The notes: a model not told the origin generated them from the sequence alone. Counted from the first letter of the stretch, positions 1-8,551 are shown. The stretch is 64,000 nt of DNA from an uncultured Porphyromonadaceae bacterium (GCA_949285425.1 CASEAJ010000097.1:1-64000); one strand, 5' to 3'. Numbers and translations: made by a program.

Positions 1-56
1 ACGCCTGAGTATATGCATCATCAGAAGCAGATTAGAATTAAAAGCTATAAAAAGAA

Positions 57-107
57 ACAGTTCAGCAAGGCTAGCCTTGCTGAACTGTGATAAATAATTT
101 ATTTTTG
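57..107. terminator. Perfect 32-bp palindrome, probable terminator
   Basis: Positions 57-88 form a perfect palindrome (left half starts CAGTTCAGCAAGGC) able to fold into a long stem with a minimal loop. A T-rich stretch follows at 99-107. It lies downstream of rho, whose coding region ends at 158 on the minus strand, and beside whatever gene precedes the window, so it may end transcription from either side. The palindrome is seen directly; the function is inferred. Confidence 0.6.
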
Positions 108-157
108 TCCAATAACTGTAACGGTTATTTAGGACTAGTCATGTTAGAGTATTATTG

Positions 158-2035
158 TCAGTCTCCGTTCATGGAAATAAGGAACTCTTCATTGTTTTCC
201 GTGCGTTCCATTCTTTCCTTGAGAAATTCCATAGCTTCTATTGAGTTCATGTCTGACAGGTAGCGGCGCAATATCCACATGCGGTTCAATGTGTCTTGGT
301 CAAGCAGCAAGTCATCGCGTCGTGTGCTCGATGCCGTGATATCAACGGCAGGGAAGATGCGTTTGTTTGCAAGTTTGCGGTCCAACTGCAACTCCATGTT
401 GCCGGTACCTTTGAATTCTTCGAATATGACTTCATCCATTTTGGAACCGGTTTCGGTCAGAGCGGTGGCTATGATGGTCAGGCTGCCGCCGTTTTCTATG
501 TTTCGTGCAGCACCGAAGAAGCGTTTGGGCCGGTGCAGTGCATTGGCATCGACACCACCGGAAAGCACTTTGCCCGATGCCGGCGATACGGTGTTGTAGG
601 CACGTGCCAAGCGGGTAATCGAATCCAGCAGAATAACGACATCATGACCGCATTCGACCATTCGTTTGGCTTTTTCATGTACCATGCTGGCTACTTTTAC
701 ATGCCGTTCGGCCGGTTCGTCGAATGTGGATGATATGACTTCAGCATGTACGCTGCGTGCCATGTCTGTAACTTCTTCCGGACGTTCATCGATGAGCAGT
801 ATAATCATGTACACTTCCGGATGGTTGGCAGCTATGGCATTGGCTATATCTTTCAGCAATACAGTCTTACCTGTTTTGGGCTGAGCCACAATAAGTCCGC
901 GTTGTCCTTTTCCGATGGGGGAGAAGAGGTCGACAATGCGACATGAAAGCGTGTCGTTTTTGCCGGTAGTCAGATTGAATTTCTCATCGGGGAAAAGGGG
1001 TGTCAAATGTTCGAAGGGCACACGGTCGCGCACATATTCGGGAGAACGGCCGTTGATTTTGGTCACTTTGATAAGCGGGAAGTATTTTTCTCCTTCTTTC
1101 GGCGGACGGATGGAACCGGTTACACTGTCGCCTGTTTTCAACCCGAAAAGCTTGATTTGTGATTGGGAAACGTATATGTCATCGGGTGATGAAAGGTAAT
1201 TATAGTCGGCCGAGCGTAGAAAACCGTAGCCGTCCTGCATGATTTCAAGGGTGCCGTTTCCTTCCAGAATGCCATCGAAGTCAAACAACTTGTCGTTGCG
1301 TTGGTTGTTGTTGTCGTTACGCTGATAGTTGTTGTCGTTATTACGCTGATAGTTGTTGTTTTTGTTGCGTTGGAAGTTGTTCTGATTGTTGTAATTTTGA
1401 TTGTTTGCCGGAAGTGCGAGCTTGTTTGTTTTCTGTTCTGTAAATGCCGGTGTTGCTTCCGTTGGGTTTTCTGCTGCCTGAGCCGGCTCTTTTGTTACTG
1501 CTTGTCCATCGTTTTGTTCTGTCTGCAGAACTTCAGCTGGAATTTTTGTTTCAGCTGTTTCGTTTTGTTCGGGCAAGGCTTTTTCTGCTGCTGCAGCCTT
1601 TTCTGCTTTTTCAGCCTTTGAAGGTCTGCCTCTCTTCTTTGCAGGTTTGTTTTCAGGCTGGGGCTGAGGTTGATTTTCAATCGGTTTTACTACAACTTCT
1701 GTTGGGTTTTCTTTTGCAGATTCTTCTTTTTCCTTTTTCTGTTTTTCTTCTTTGACCGCAGTTTCTTTAGTCTTTTTTTCGGTTTTTGCTTTTTCATCGG
1801 CCACGTTTACGGCTTTGACTGCAACACGGGTACGCTTTTTACGTCCTCCTTCTTCTTGTGATTCGTTTCCTGCGGTTTTCTTTTGCGAGTTGACTACAGC
1901 CTGCTGGTCCAGTATTTCGTATACCAATTTTTCTTTGGTCATTGAGTTCGGTACTTTTAGACCCAGTTCAGCTGCTATTTCTTTCAGTTCTGACAAGTCT
2001 TTTGCATTCAATTGCAAAATGTTGTAATTGCTCAT
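158..2035 (-). CDS. rho: Transcription termination factor Rho with long disordered insertion
   Basis: Hexameric RNA-dependent ATPase/helicase that ends transcription. The 625-residue protein is about 200 residues longer than E. coli Rho. Residues 1-48 are the Rho N-terminal helical domain. Residues about 50-248 are low complexity: first Lys/Glu/Ala-rich, then an Asn/Gln/Arg-rich tract with repeated NNNYQRN-like units. From about 250 (LFDFDG) come the cold-shock-like RNA-binding domain (GYGFLRS), the Walker A loop ([10 protein letters not shown]) and the Walker B strand ([17 protein letters not shown]). The insertion is typical of Bacteroidota Rho, and in Bacteroides thetaiotaomicron such an insertion has been linked to phase separation. 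The gene is monocistronic with its own promoter and a leader of about 130 nt. ATG start; the N-terminal domain begins at once. Confidence 0.97.
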   Translation of the reverse strand: MSNYNILQLNAKDLSELKEIAAELGLKVPNSMTKEKLVYEILDQQAVVNSQKKTAGNESQEEGGRKKRTRVAVKAVNVADEKAKTEKKTKETAVKEEKQKKEKEESAKENPTEVVVKPIENQPQPQPENKPAKKRGRPSKAEKAEKAAAAEKALPEQNETAETKIPAEVLQTEQNDGQAVTKEPAQAAENPTEATPAFTEQKTNKLALPANNQNYNNQNNFQRNKNNNYQRNNDNNYQRNDNNNQRNDKLFDFDGILEGNGTLEIMQDGYGFLRSADYNYLSSPDDIYVSQSQIKLFGLKTGDSVTGSIRPPKEGEKYFPLIKVTKINGRSPEYVRDRVPFEHLTPLFPDEKFNLTTGKNDTLSCRIVDLFSPIGKGQRGLIVAQPKTGKTVLLKDIANAIAANHPEVYMIILLIDERPEEVTDMARSVHAEVISSTFDEPAERHVKVASMVHEKAKRMVECGHDVVILLDSITRLARAYNTVSPASGKVLSGGVDANALHRPKRFFGAARNIENGGSLTIIATALTETGSKMDEVIFEEFKGTGNMELQLDRKLANKRIFPAVDITASSTRRDDLLLDQDTLNRMWILRRYLSDMNSIEAMEFLKERMERTENNEEFLISMNGD

Positions 2036-2174
2036 AATTATATGAATGGGTATTTTGTAATAGAATTACCTCCGATACGATCTTGTGAAGGAGATAAAAA
2101 TTGTTTAGTGATATTTCTGTGATTATGAAAAAGAAACAGGACGTTCCTTTTTTCTGTTCATTAGAATAACGTTG

Positions 2175-2182
2175 CAAAAGTA
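2175..2182 (-). promoter_or_regulatory. Putative rho promoter -7 box
   Basis: The minus strand reads TACTTTTG, matching the Bacteroidales -7 consensus TAnnTTTG. It would give a 5' leader of about 130 nt before the rho ATG at 2035. No convincing -33 box was seen. Confidence 0.5.
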
Positions 2183-2217
2183 AGATAAGTTTTTGAACCG
2201 GGCAAATAATTAAGGGC

Positions 2218-3567
2218 TTATTTTGGCAAGGCAGCCAAATCGACCTTCAGTTCGAGTATTTGCCGGGTGTCCTTGGTTATCTTGAACCGGTCATCGGTAC
2301 GAAGCCCGACAATCCATACGATTTCGTTTCCGGAAAGAAGCAGCCAGCATTCTTCTTTTTCGATGACATTCAGTTTGCAATCAATGAAAAAATCGCTCAC
2401 TTTTTTCTTGCCTTTCATGCCGAATGGTTGGAATACATCGCCTTCCTGCCATTTGCGCAACGTAAGGGGAAACGTAAGCTTGTCGAAGTCGACATGTATT
2501 TTGTCTCTGGTTTTGGAAACCCGGAACTGTTCATCCCGCCCGATTCTTTTCATGTGTAGCCGGAACGGTTGTTGTAAAAGCTCGCAGTCTGCATCAATCA
2601 AGTACGGTTTTGCAGACAGGTTGCGAAGGTCATTTCTTTTTTGAATGACAAGGTACTGCCTGTCTTTCAATAACAGATGAGTGTCGGAGTAGAACCGTTT
2701 CCCCGATTCGCCTTGCAAAGACTCGGCTACTTGCTGAATGCAGGCCGGGGAAAATCCGAAAGGTTGCAATACTTCAAACAGAACGGAGCGGTAGGCGTTA
2801 TGATGCAGCAGTTTTTCTATGTCGATGTTTGTGCTGTGGCCTGTTGTGCGAACGGTTTCTGCTTTGATGAGGTCTATGGCTTGGCCGTATAGTTCATAAG
2901 CATCGTTCATGCGTTCAACTGTGGCATATAGCGTTTGTCTTGTAGCGGGGTTTATGTCTTCAAGCAAAGGCAACAGTACATTGCGTATTTTATTACGTTT
3001 GTAATCCGTTGACTTGTTGGTGGAGTCGGTGACGAAATGAAGATGCTGTTCGGCAATGTAGTGCTCTATTTCCTGTCTTGAACAGGCAAGGAGAGGGCGA
3101 ACCACCCAACCGTTTCTTTTGGGAATCCCGGTCATGCCTCGCAGACCCGTACCTCGCAGCAGGTTCATAAGCAAAGTCTCTATGTTGTCGTCGGCATGAT
3201 GTGCCACGGCGATGGCCTGTGCGTGCAGGTCCTGCCTCAGTTGTTCAAACCAATCATAACGCAAGTCACGGGCTGCCATTTCAATGGAAATGCCGTGCTG
3301 TTCGGCATACGCTGTGGTGTTGAAGTCGGTTTTGAAAAAAGGGACATCATGGTCGGTTGCCAATTGTCGTACAAACCGTTCATCGCGGTCCGATTCCTCT
3401 CCCCGCAAATGAAAGTTGCAATGGGCAATGATGCAATTATAGCCCAAAGTGTCCAGTACATGCCACAATGCAACCGAATCGGCCCCTCCGCTTACAGCCA
3501 CAATAACAGGTTCGGCGGGTTGCAGAAGTTGACAGGATTGTATGTATGACTTTACTTTCTGTATCAT
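2218..3567 (-). CDS. tilS: tRNA(Ile)-lysidine synthase
   Basis: Attaches lysine to C34 of tRNA-Ile(CAU), changing its decoding to AUA; essential in most bacteria. The PP-loop ATPase motif SGGADS lies at residues 26-31. The N-type ATP pyrophosphatase domain continues through the AHHADDNIETLLMNLLRGTGLRG region, and the substrate-binding and C-terminal lobes (WQEGDVFQPFGMKGKKKVSD) follow. I chose the ATG at 3567 (449 aa), just before the PP-loop. An upstream in-frame ATG at 3627 would add 20 residues unlike the family and would lie upstream of the putative promoter. The gene is divergent from nadD. Confidence 0.95.
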   Translation of the reverse strand: MIQKVKSYIQSCQLLQPAEPVIVAVSGGADSVALWHVLDTLGYNCIIAHCNFHLRGEESDRDERFVRQLATDHDVPFFKTDFNTTAYAEQHGISIEMAARDLRYDWFEQLRQDLHAQAIAVAHHADDNIETLLMNLLRGTGLRGMTGIPKRNGWVVRPLLACSRQEIEHYIAEQHLHFVTDSTNKSTDYKRNKIRNVLLPLLEDINPATRQTLYATVERMNDAYELYGQAIDLIKAETVRTTGHSTNIDIEKLLHHNAYRSVLFEVLQPFGFSPACIQQVAESLQGESGKRFYSDTHLLLKDRQYLVIQKRNDLRNLSAKPYLIDADCELLQQPFRLHMKRIGRDEQFRVSKTRDKIHVDFDKLTFPLTLRKWQEGDVFQPFGMKGKKKVSDFFIDCKLNVIEKEECWLLLSGNEIVWIVGLRTDDRFKITKDTRQILELKVDLAALPK

Positions 3568-3603
3568 AAGGGAACGGTCGGGTTGATTTTTATAATATCT
3601 TTG

Positions 3604-3611
3604 CAAAGATA
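3604..3611 (-). promoter_or_regulatory. Putative tilS promoter -7 box
   Basis: The minus strand reads TATCTTTG. The box lies within a 16-bp palindrome (TATCTTTGCAAAGATA) and borders the duplicated 66-bp block at 3605-3745. Transcription would start near 3597, about 30 nt before the chosen tilS ATG, which supports that start. Confidence 0.5.
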
Positions 3612-3745
3612 ATGCAAACGAGGGCAAAATCCATCAAGTTTCACTTGAATGGTTTTGCCGAGTGCCGCTTATCTTATCTAAAGATAATGCAAACGAGGGC
3701 AAAATCCATCAAGTTTTACTTGAATGGTTTTGCCGAGTGCCGCTT
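3605..3745. repeat. Tandem duplication of a 66-bp hairpin block
   Basis: Two copies, 3605-3670 and 3680-3745 (period 75), differ at one base. Each contains an imperfect inverted repeat; in copy 1 the arms are 3623-3639 and 3643-3659, pairing with single-base bulges around a 3-base loop. The block lies between the divergent genes tilS and nadD and touches the tilS promoter. It could be a duplicated regulatory hairpin or a short repetitive element. Confidence 0.8.
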
Positions 3746-3800
3746 TTGTCTGTTGTAAGAATGTTGTAAATGGCAGTATAATTGTAGTAGCTGACGAAAA

Positions 3801-4373
3801 ATGATAGGTTTGTATTTTGGGTCATTTAATCCGGTTCATGTCGGGCACTTGGGATTGGCGGAGTATTTGCTGACCATGCAGTTGGTTGACGAAGTCTGGT
3901 TTGTCGTTTCACCTTGCAATCCCTTGAAGCGTCAAAGTGAGCTGTTGGACGAACAGGTGCGGATGCACATGTTGCAACTCGCTGTAAGTCATTGCCCACG
4001 CATGAAGGTTTCGGATATAGAGTTTACCTTGCCGGTTCCGTCCTACACGGTCGATACGCTCGATGTGTTGTCTTCCCGTTTCAAGGATTTGCGCTTTGCG
4101 CTTGTTATAGGCAGTGACAATGCCTTGCTGTTTGACAAATGGAAGGAACCGGAAAAAATACTGGCCCGCTATCCGGTGCTTGTTTATCCGCGCAGGGGGT
4201 ATGATTTTTCGGAAGTGGCTTCGAAGTATCCCCAAATGCAACTGATATCCACGCCTTATTACGATGTGTCTTCTACGGAAATACGAAACGATATCTCGCA
4301 GGGAAAAGATGTGTCCGACCGTTTGCACCCGCTTGTGTGGAAGTATATTCAGGAAGAAAAACTCTATAGGTAG
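3801..4373 (+). CDS. nadD: Nicotinate-nucleotide adenylyltransferase
   Basis: Transfers AMP from ATP to nicotinate mononucleotide, forming deamido-NAD in NAD biosynthesis; cytoplasmic. The 190-aa length is normal. The nucleotidyltransferase signature GSFNPVHVGH occupies residues 7-16, and the second motif SSTEIR lies near the C-terminus in DVSSTEIRNDI. The ATG at 3801 puts the first beta strand right at the N-terminus. No close partner gene follows: array A lies immediately downstream. Confidence 0.96.
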   Translation: MIGLYFGSFNPVHVGHLGLAEYLLTMQLVDEVWFVVSPCNPLKRQSELLDEQVRMHMLQLAVSHCPRMKVSDIEFTLPVPSYTVDTLDVLSSRFKDLRFALVIGSDNALLFDKWKEPEKILARYPVLVYPRRGYDFSEVASKYPQMQLISTPYYDVSSTEIRNDISQGKDVSDRLHPLVWKYIQEEKLYR

Positions 4374-4385
4374 CCCTCTATAATT

Positions 4386-4517
4386 GAGTACTATGCGGGA
4401 AGTACCGGAGTACTATGCGGGAAGTACCGGAGTACTATGCGGGAAGTACCGGAGTACTATGCAAGAAGTACTGGAGTACTATGCAGGAAGTACTGGAGTA
4501 TCGTGCTGAAAGTACCG
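4386..4517. repeat. Array A: six 22-bp tandem units with paired 5-bp arms
   Basis: Six units begin at 4386, 4408, 4430, 4452, 4474 and 4496, all in exact 22-bp register. Arms AGTAC and GTACT are exact inverted repeats separated by 4 bases (mostly CGGA) and then 8 bases (ATGCGGGA-like). The first three units are almost identical and the last three diverge; a decayed seventh may follow. The array lies between the 3' ends of the convergent genes nadD and the DUF4369 lipoprotein. Confidence 0.9.
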
Positions 4518-4554
4518 GAGCGTTACTTGCATGGTATCGGACTTGCCCCGTGTG

Positions 4555-4595
4555 AAAAAAGCAGCGAGGTACTGCATGTGGGCAATACCTCGCTG
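4555..4595 (-). terminator. Rho-independent terminator of the DUF4369 lipoprotein gene
   Basis: A perfect 10-bp stem (4562-4571 with 4586-4595) is followed, on the minus strand, by a run of six T (4555-4560). It lies 40 bp past the stop codon. Confidence 0.8.
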
Positions 4596-4638
4596 AAATG
4601 TTGTCTTTATGAAAGATACGAATGTCTTTGTGTTCTTG

Positions 4639-5784
4639 TCACTTGTTGAGCAGTTTTTTTATCTCCTTGTCCAGTTCGTCAAACTTCAGGCTCCGGGCCG
4701 TGATGTTTCCGTCCTTGTCCAGAAGGAATGTGGTGGGCAGTTGTGTCACGTTGTACAGACGTGCATATTGGGTTGCCGGTCCGTTTTCATCGCGCACGCA
4801 TATCCAGGGGATGTTTTCCGTTGATATTTCCCACAACAATTTGTTTCTGTCGAGCGACACCTGATAGATTTCAAATCCTCGTTTGCTGTATTTGTTGTAC
4901 AGGTCGCGCAGGGCAAAGGTGTAGTCAATGCTTTCTTTTGCCTCATAGGCCGAAAAGTCAATCAGTACGACCTTGCCTTCATGGTCGGACAGTCTGGTTT
5001 CGTTTCCGTTTCTGTCGGGCAAGGCTATGTCGATATATCCGGAGGCCATGTCGCTGTTCAGCAGTTCGTTCAGTGCCGCTTGTTTCTGGGCGTTCTGCCT
5101 GTCTTTCAATGCCTCCAGCACGAAGTTGTATATGTTCTTGCTGCGGTCGTACTGCGACATGTATGCATGGAAGGCGGTTGCTACGGAAGCCCAATAAGGA
5201 TAGTCCTCCTGTACAAACGGAGAGAACAGGTATCGTCCGTTGATTTGCTGATATAGGGCGAAATAGGCAGCCGTCGAACGTGGATTCTGCATAATGAGTT
5301 TGCGTGCCGTTTCCTTGTGCTGTTCTATGTCAGCTTCAATTTCGGCTGTCATTTTCTTCCGCTCGCTTTCATCGGTCATGTCCTTCAATGTCCCGAGCTT
5401 GTTCTGAATGTTGATGATGGATACTCGGAGGCTCTTTATCTGTTCCGATGCATAAGAGTTTTCCACGGTGTATTCCGTAGCAAAGCCATTGAAGTCGGCA
5501 TCGATGGTAATGGTTTCTGTCGAATCGATGGCGAAGGTAATGGATTTGTTCTTTATGCGGAGACGATAGAAATCCGGATACTCGGGTCGGGCCGCCTTAA
5601 TGGAATAGCTGCCATCCTTTTTTATCTTTACTGAATCAATGGCTTCGGTTCTGATGATGCCGTTGTGTTCCAGTATGAGCATTTCTCCCGAGGCGTTTTC
5701 AATATGCCCTTCCACTTTGAATTTTTGGTTCTGGCATGAATATAAAACGACACAAGCCAAAAGGCAGATAAGAGTTTTACGCAT
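4639..5784 (-). CDS. DUF4369/thioredoxin-fold lipoprotein lacking the CxxC motif
   Basis: Predicted lipoprotein of 381 aa. The start at 5784 gives a short hydrophobic signal and the lipobox-like LYSC; an ATG 20 codons upstream would spoil it. Residues about 20-120 resemble DUF4369 (beta-rich, common in Bacteroidota). A helical linker follows, then a C-terminal TlpA/AhpC-like thioredoxin fold (VVLIDFSAYEAKES ... QLPTTFLLDKDG). The place where active family members have WCxxC reads AYEAKES, so the redox cysteines are missing while the cis-proline loop (QLPTT) is kept. It may be a non-catalytic chaperone-like relative. The actual role is unknown. Confidence 0.8.
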   Translation of the reverse strand: MRKTLICLLACVVLYSCQNQKFKVEGHIENASGEMLILEHNGIIRTEAIDSVKIKKDGSYSIKAARPEYPDFYRLRIKNKSITFAIDSTETITIDADFNGFATEYTVENSYASEQIKSLRVSIINIQNKLGTLKDMTDESERKKMTAEIEADIEQHKETARKLIMQNPRSTAAYFALYQQINGRYLFSPFVQEDYPYWASVATAFHAYMSQYDRSKNIYNFVLEALKDRQNAQKQAALNELLNSDMASGYIDIALPDRNGNETRLSDHEGKVVLIDFSAYEAKESIDYTFALRDLYNKYSKRGFEIYQVSLDRNKLLWEISTENIPWICVRDENGPATQYARLYNVTQLPTTFLLDKDGNITARSLKFDELDKEIKKLLNK

Positions 5785-5840
5785 AATGTTTCGGTTCAAT
5801 TGTAATCCTGTTTTTATAGAAGTCGGTTTGTCGCTTTTTG

Positions 5841-6302
5841 TCATACTTCATCGCTGGCATAGAGGTAGTCGAAACAGCATTTCCGGTATTCGAATATTTC
5901 TTCGGGTCGGAAAAAGCGGTTCAGTTCTATGGCTGCGTTTTCTTCGGAGTCGGATGTGTGGATGATGTTTTCCTGCATGCTCATGCTGAAATCACCTCTC
6001 ACCGTACCGGGAACGGCGTTCTGTCCGTTGGTCGAGCCGGTCATGTTGCGTACCACGTTGATGGCATTCAGACCTTCCCAGCAGGTTACAATGACAGGGG
6101 TGGTCATCATGGCGTCTTTCAGTCGCTGGAAAAACGGTTTGTCTTTTAAATGTCCGTAGTGTTCGGAGAGAATGTCATCGTCCAGCTGCATCATTTTTAT
6201 GCCGCACAAACGCAGTCCTTTCCGTTCAAAACGCGTGATGACTTCTCCGACCAGTTCTCTTTGAATGGCGCTTGGCTTTAAAATAACAAGTGTTCTTTCC
6301 AT
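5841..6302 (-). CDS. ndk: Nucleoside diphosphate kinase
   Basis: Balances nucleoside triphosphate pools by phosphate transfer through a phosphohistidine. At 153 aa the length is normal. The catalytic His115 lies in NIIHTSDS, and the N-terminal ERTLVILKPSA is the usual first strand. The chosen downstream gene start leaves a 56-bp gap, so the two may be co-transcribed. The start at 6302 is supported by a promoter box about 33 bp upstream. Confidence 0.97.
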   Translation of the reverse strand: MERTLVILKPSAIQRELVGEVITRFERKGLRLCGIKMMQLDDDILSEHYGHLKDKPFFQRLKDAMMTTPVIVTCWEGLNAINVVRNMTGSTNGQNAVPGTVRGDFSMSMQENIIHTSDSEENAAIELNRFFRPEEIFEYRKCCFDYLYASDEV

Positions 6303-6334
6303 GATTCGTGTGGTTTTTGATGTTTAACAATGCG

Positions 6335-6342
6335 CAAAGGTA
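6335..6342 (-). promoter_or_regulatory. Putative ndk promoter -7 box
   Basis: The minus strand reads TACCTTTG, matching TAnnTTTG, 32 bp before the ndk ATG. No clear -33 box. Confidence 0.5.
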
Positions 6343-6423
6343 AGGAAAAGAATTTGAAATGTGAACTGCCTTTCGTGCGGAAATGGGGTTTATGGGGAAA
6401 TATGTTGGAGGGATAGGCCTTCG

Positions 6424-6459
6424 AAAAAACAGGAGCGAACGTGCTTCCGTTCGCTCCTG
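6424..6459 (-). terminator. Rho-independent terminator of the first BspA-like gene
   Basis: A perfect 12-bp GC-rich stem (6430-6441 with 6448-6459) with a 6-base loop. On the minus strand it is followed by six T (6424-6429). It ends the gene that stops at 6478. Confidence 0.85.
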
Positions 6460-6477
6460 CTTCTGTCTGATGAATGA

Positions 6478-7671
6478 TTATTCGAACACTACTTTTCCGC
6501 TTGCCGCGCCGCATTGCAGCACATATACCCCGGCGGGCATGTGCAGAACGGTGGCCGTGCCGCAGTAGACCCGACAGCCCTGCATGTCGTAGAGGCTTAC
6601 GGACAGTCCTTGCGGGTTGTGCAGCAAGCCGTCATATACCCGGATGCTTTCCGGCAAGGCCGGTGTGTGAAGGCCGGTCGAAGCCATGGCTTGCAGGTTG
6701 AACTCTTTCCACACGTCGGCGTTTTGGTAGGCCGTCAGGCTTTCGGCGGGTACATATACGGGGATGTCACGGCTGACTTTATCGAAAGCACTTGTGTTGA
6801 CCACAGGAGGTACGATAGCCAACACGGTCATTTGGGTAAGACCCGAACAATAGGCGAAAGCCGAACCGCCTATGCTCGTCATGCTTTTGGGGAGGATGAT
6901 GGAGGTCAGGCTGCTGCAAAAGAAGAAAGTTCGCTCGCCTATACTTTTTATGTTTTCGGGAATATTGATTGAGTTCAGAAAACTGCAACCGTTAAAGGCA
7001 TAATCTCCTATATTTGTCATACTTTCAGGAATGCTAACGGAAACCAAGTTGATGCAACCTTCGAATGTCCATTCGCCTATACTTGTCACACCATCGGGAA
7101 TGATGATGGAGGTCAGGCTACTGCAACCAGAAAAAGCCCCATCGGCAATAAGTCGTGTTCCTTCCCAAACGGAGTATGAACCATTTAGGTTGCTTTTAAC
7201 AGCCAACAGGCATTGGTCTACATAAAGTACTCCGTTATTCCAGTTGCTTTCATTTTCGAATAAAGCAGTTCCGGAAAAAGCATAGCTTCCTATATTCACT
7301 ACACTTTCGGGAATGGAGATAAAAGTCAGGCTGGTACAGTAGGAGAAGGCTTGTTTCCCTATACTCGTCACACTTTTAGGAATGTTAACGGAGGTCAGGC
7401 TGCTGCAATTGAAGAAAGCACCGCCCCCTATACTCGTCACTCCTTGTTCAATCTGTACCGTTTTGATATCGTCACTATGTTGTGAACTCCATGGAGCATC
7501 AACACCATAATCATTCATTTCTCCGCTCCCGCTGATGGTCAGCGTGCCGTCGTCGGTGAGGGTCCAGGTGAGGTTGGCACCGCAGGTGCCGGAGTCGACA
7601 ATCGCGGCTTTGGCCGGCAGGATAATGCCTGCCAGGCACAGGAGCACGGCTCCCAGAAATGTTCTTTTCAT
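6478..7671 (-). CDS. BspA-like leucine-rich repeat surface protein, candidate T9SS cargo
   Basis: Secreted protein of 397 aa with a clear signal peptide (about residues 1-22). A short beta domain follows (TWTLTDDGTLTISGSGEM), then about seven LRR_5/BspA-type repeats of the form SLTSIxIPxSVTSIGxxAFxxC from about residue 75 to 285. The last 60 residues look like a short T9SS C-terminal sorting domain (VSLYDMQGCRVY ... MPAGVYVLQC ... KVVFE) and closely resemble the end of the larger BspA-like protein at 51244-53340. BspA repeats mediate adhesion in oral Bacteroidetes. PorU and PorV are in the window, so secretion through T9SS is plausible. The exact function is unknown. Array B lies just upstream. 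Confidence 0.85.
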   Translation of the reverse strand: MKRTFLGAVLLCLAGIILPAKAAIVDSGTCGANLTWTLTDDGTLTISGSGEMNDYGVDAPWSSQHSDDIKTVQIEQGVTSIGGGAFFNCSSLTSVNIPKSVTSIGKQAFSYCTSLTFISIPESVVNIGSYAFSGTALFENESNWNNGVLYVDQCLLAVKSNLNGSYSVWEGTRLIADGAFSGCSSLTSIIIPDGVTSIGEWTFEGCINLVSVSIPESMTNIGDYAFNGCSFLNSINIPENIKSIGERTFFFCSSLTSIILPKSMTSIGGSAFAYCSGLTQMTVLAIVPPVVNTSAFDKVSRDIPVYVPAESLTAYQNADVWKEFNLQAMASTGLHTPALPESIRVYDGLLHNPQGLSVSLYDMQGCRVYCGTATVLHMPAGVYVLQCGAASGKVVFE

Positions 7672-7811
7672 TGTTTTGTCTGTTTTAGTTGTTTAATAAT
7701 AAATAAATGTTGAATCGTTTGCATGTCATGGGTTACAAATGCCTGTTTCCGGCCGGTCGGCCGCGGGCGGTGTTGCAGGTGCGTACCGGCGTTTGCAGTC
7801 CCCGCTTTCGC

Positions 7812-8031
7812 GACTTGCCCGACTCGGTGGGCTGAGTGCACCGACTTACCTCCGCGACTTGCCCGACTCAGCGGGCCGACTGCACCAACTCAGCCGGCTG
7901 AGTACACCAACTCGTCCGGCTGACTACAGCAACTCAGCCTCCTGACTTGCCCAACTCAGCCTCGTGAGTCGGGCAACTCAGCCAATCAAGTTGGGCAACT
8001 CACGGAGATGAGTTGACCAACTCGTCGGCAT
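7812..8031. repeat. Array B: ten 22-bp units in exact register
   Basis: Units begin at 7812 and every 22 bp to 8010, with no indel over 220 bp. Each is a left arm (GAGTT, with GACTT, GACTC, GACTG, GAGTA, GAGTC and AAGTT variants), 4 bases, a right arm (mostly AACTC, also GACTC and GACTT), then 8 bases. The last unit has perfect arms GAGTT-GACC-AACTC. The array fills the gap between the HU-like gene (3' end at 8057) and the BspA-like gene (5' end at 7671). A period of 22 cannot encode a protein repeat. The rest of the 7672-8056 gap shows nothing else I recognise. Confidence 0.92.
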
Positions 8032-8056
8032 GCCAGTGGAGAGGGGAGTGTCACGG

Positions 8057-8476
8057 TTACGGTTTGTCCGCAGACGGAGTTTCCAACAACATGGATTTCA
8101 GATAGATGAACTCGGCTTTCGACAGTTCGTGCTTGAGGTCTTTCGAAGGCATGAAGCGCAAGTTTACCTGCTTCACCTTGTCGGCTGTGGCTTCGGCTTC
8201 GGTGTCGGCGCCGGTGGTGGAGATGGTGAGACGGAAGCTGCCCATGTCGCCCAGCGGAACGGTTGCGCCCGTGAACAGCACGCGCACAATGACCTTGAAC
8301 AGCTGGTAAATGGCCATTTCGGCTTCCTTGGGGTTGAGGGTGGTTTCGTCGGCCAGCAGCTTGGCCAGTTCGCTTTGTTTAATCATGCCCGTGCTGCGGA
8401 GTACGGGGTACCATTTCTGCGGACCTTCGGGGTCCTGCGGGTTGCGTCTTTGCGCCCGGTTGTAAAAAAGTGCCAT
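8057..8476 (-). CDS. HU-like DNA-binding protein
   Basis: Predicted nucleoid-associated protein of the HU/IHF superfamily, 139 aa, of the divergent type common in Bacteroidota (also called HU-HIG or DNA-binding protein in annotations). After an N-terminal strand (MALFYNRAQRR ... WYPVL) come the HU helices (MIKQSELAKLLADETTLNPKEAEMAI) and the conserved turn VPLGDMGSFRLTI, followed by a beta/Ig-like C-terminal part. The ATG at 8476 was chosen because a well-placed promoter ends about 40 bp upstream and the extra 35 residues of the longer frame look untranslated. Array B lies immediately downstream. Confidence 0.88.
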   Translation of the reverse strand: MALFYNRAQRRNPQDPEGPQKWYPVLRSTGMIKQSELAKLLADETTLNPKEAEMAIYQLFKVIVRVLFTGATVPLGDMGSFRLTISTTGADTEAEATADKVKQVNLRFMPSKDLKHELSKAEFIYLKSMLLETPSADKP

Positions 8477-8518
8477 AGTAGAATAAATTTTTAAGTAAAA
8501 CAATAAATTAACTTTTGG

Positions 8519-8551
8519 CAAAAATAAACGTTTATTTTGAAAAAGGCAAAA
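8519..8551 (-). promoter_or_regulatory. Promoter of the HU-like gene (-33 and -7 boxes)
   Basis: The minus strand reads TTTTG (8547-8551), about 20 bp, then TATTTTTG (8519-8526): a full match to the Bacteroidales promoter pattern. It places the start of transcription about 35 nt before the ATG at 8476. Confidence 0.7.

Noticed and set aside
4386..4517. CRISPR array
   Set aside because: Units abut directly with no unique 30-40 bp spacers, and no cas genes are present; the same holds for the other five arrays.
7723..7945. Small Pro/Thr-rich proteins encoded by array B
   Set aside because: The 22-bp period shifts frame at every unit, so any peptide is not a conserved repeat; no start context or homology.
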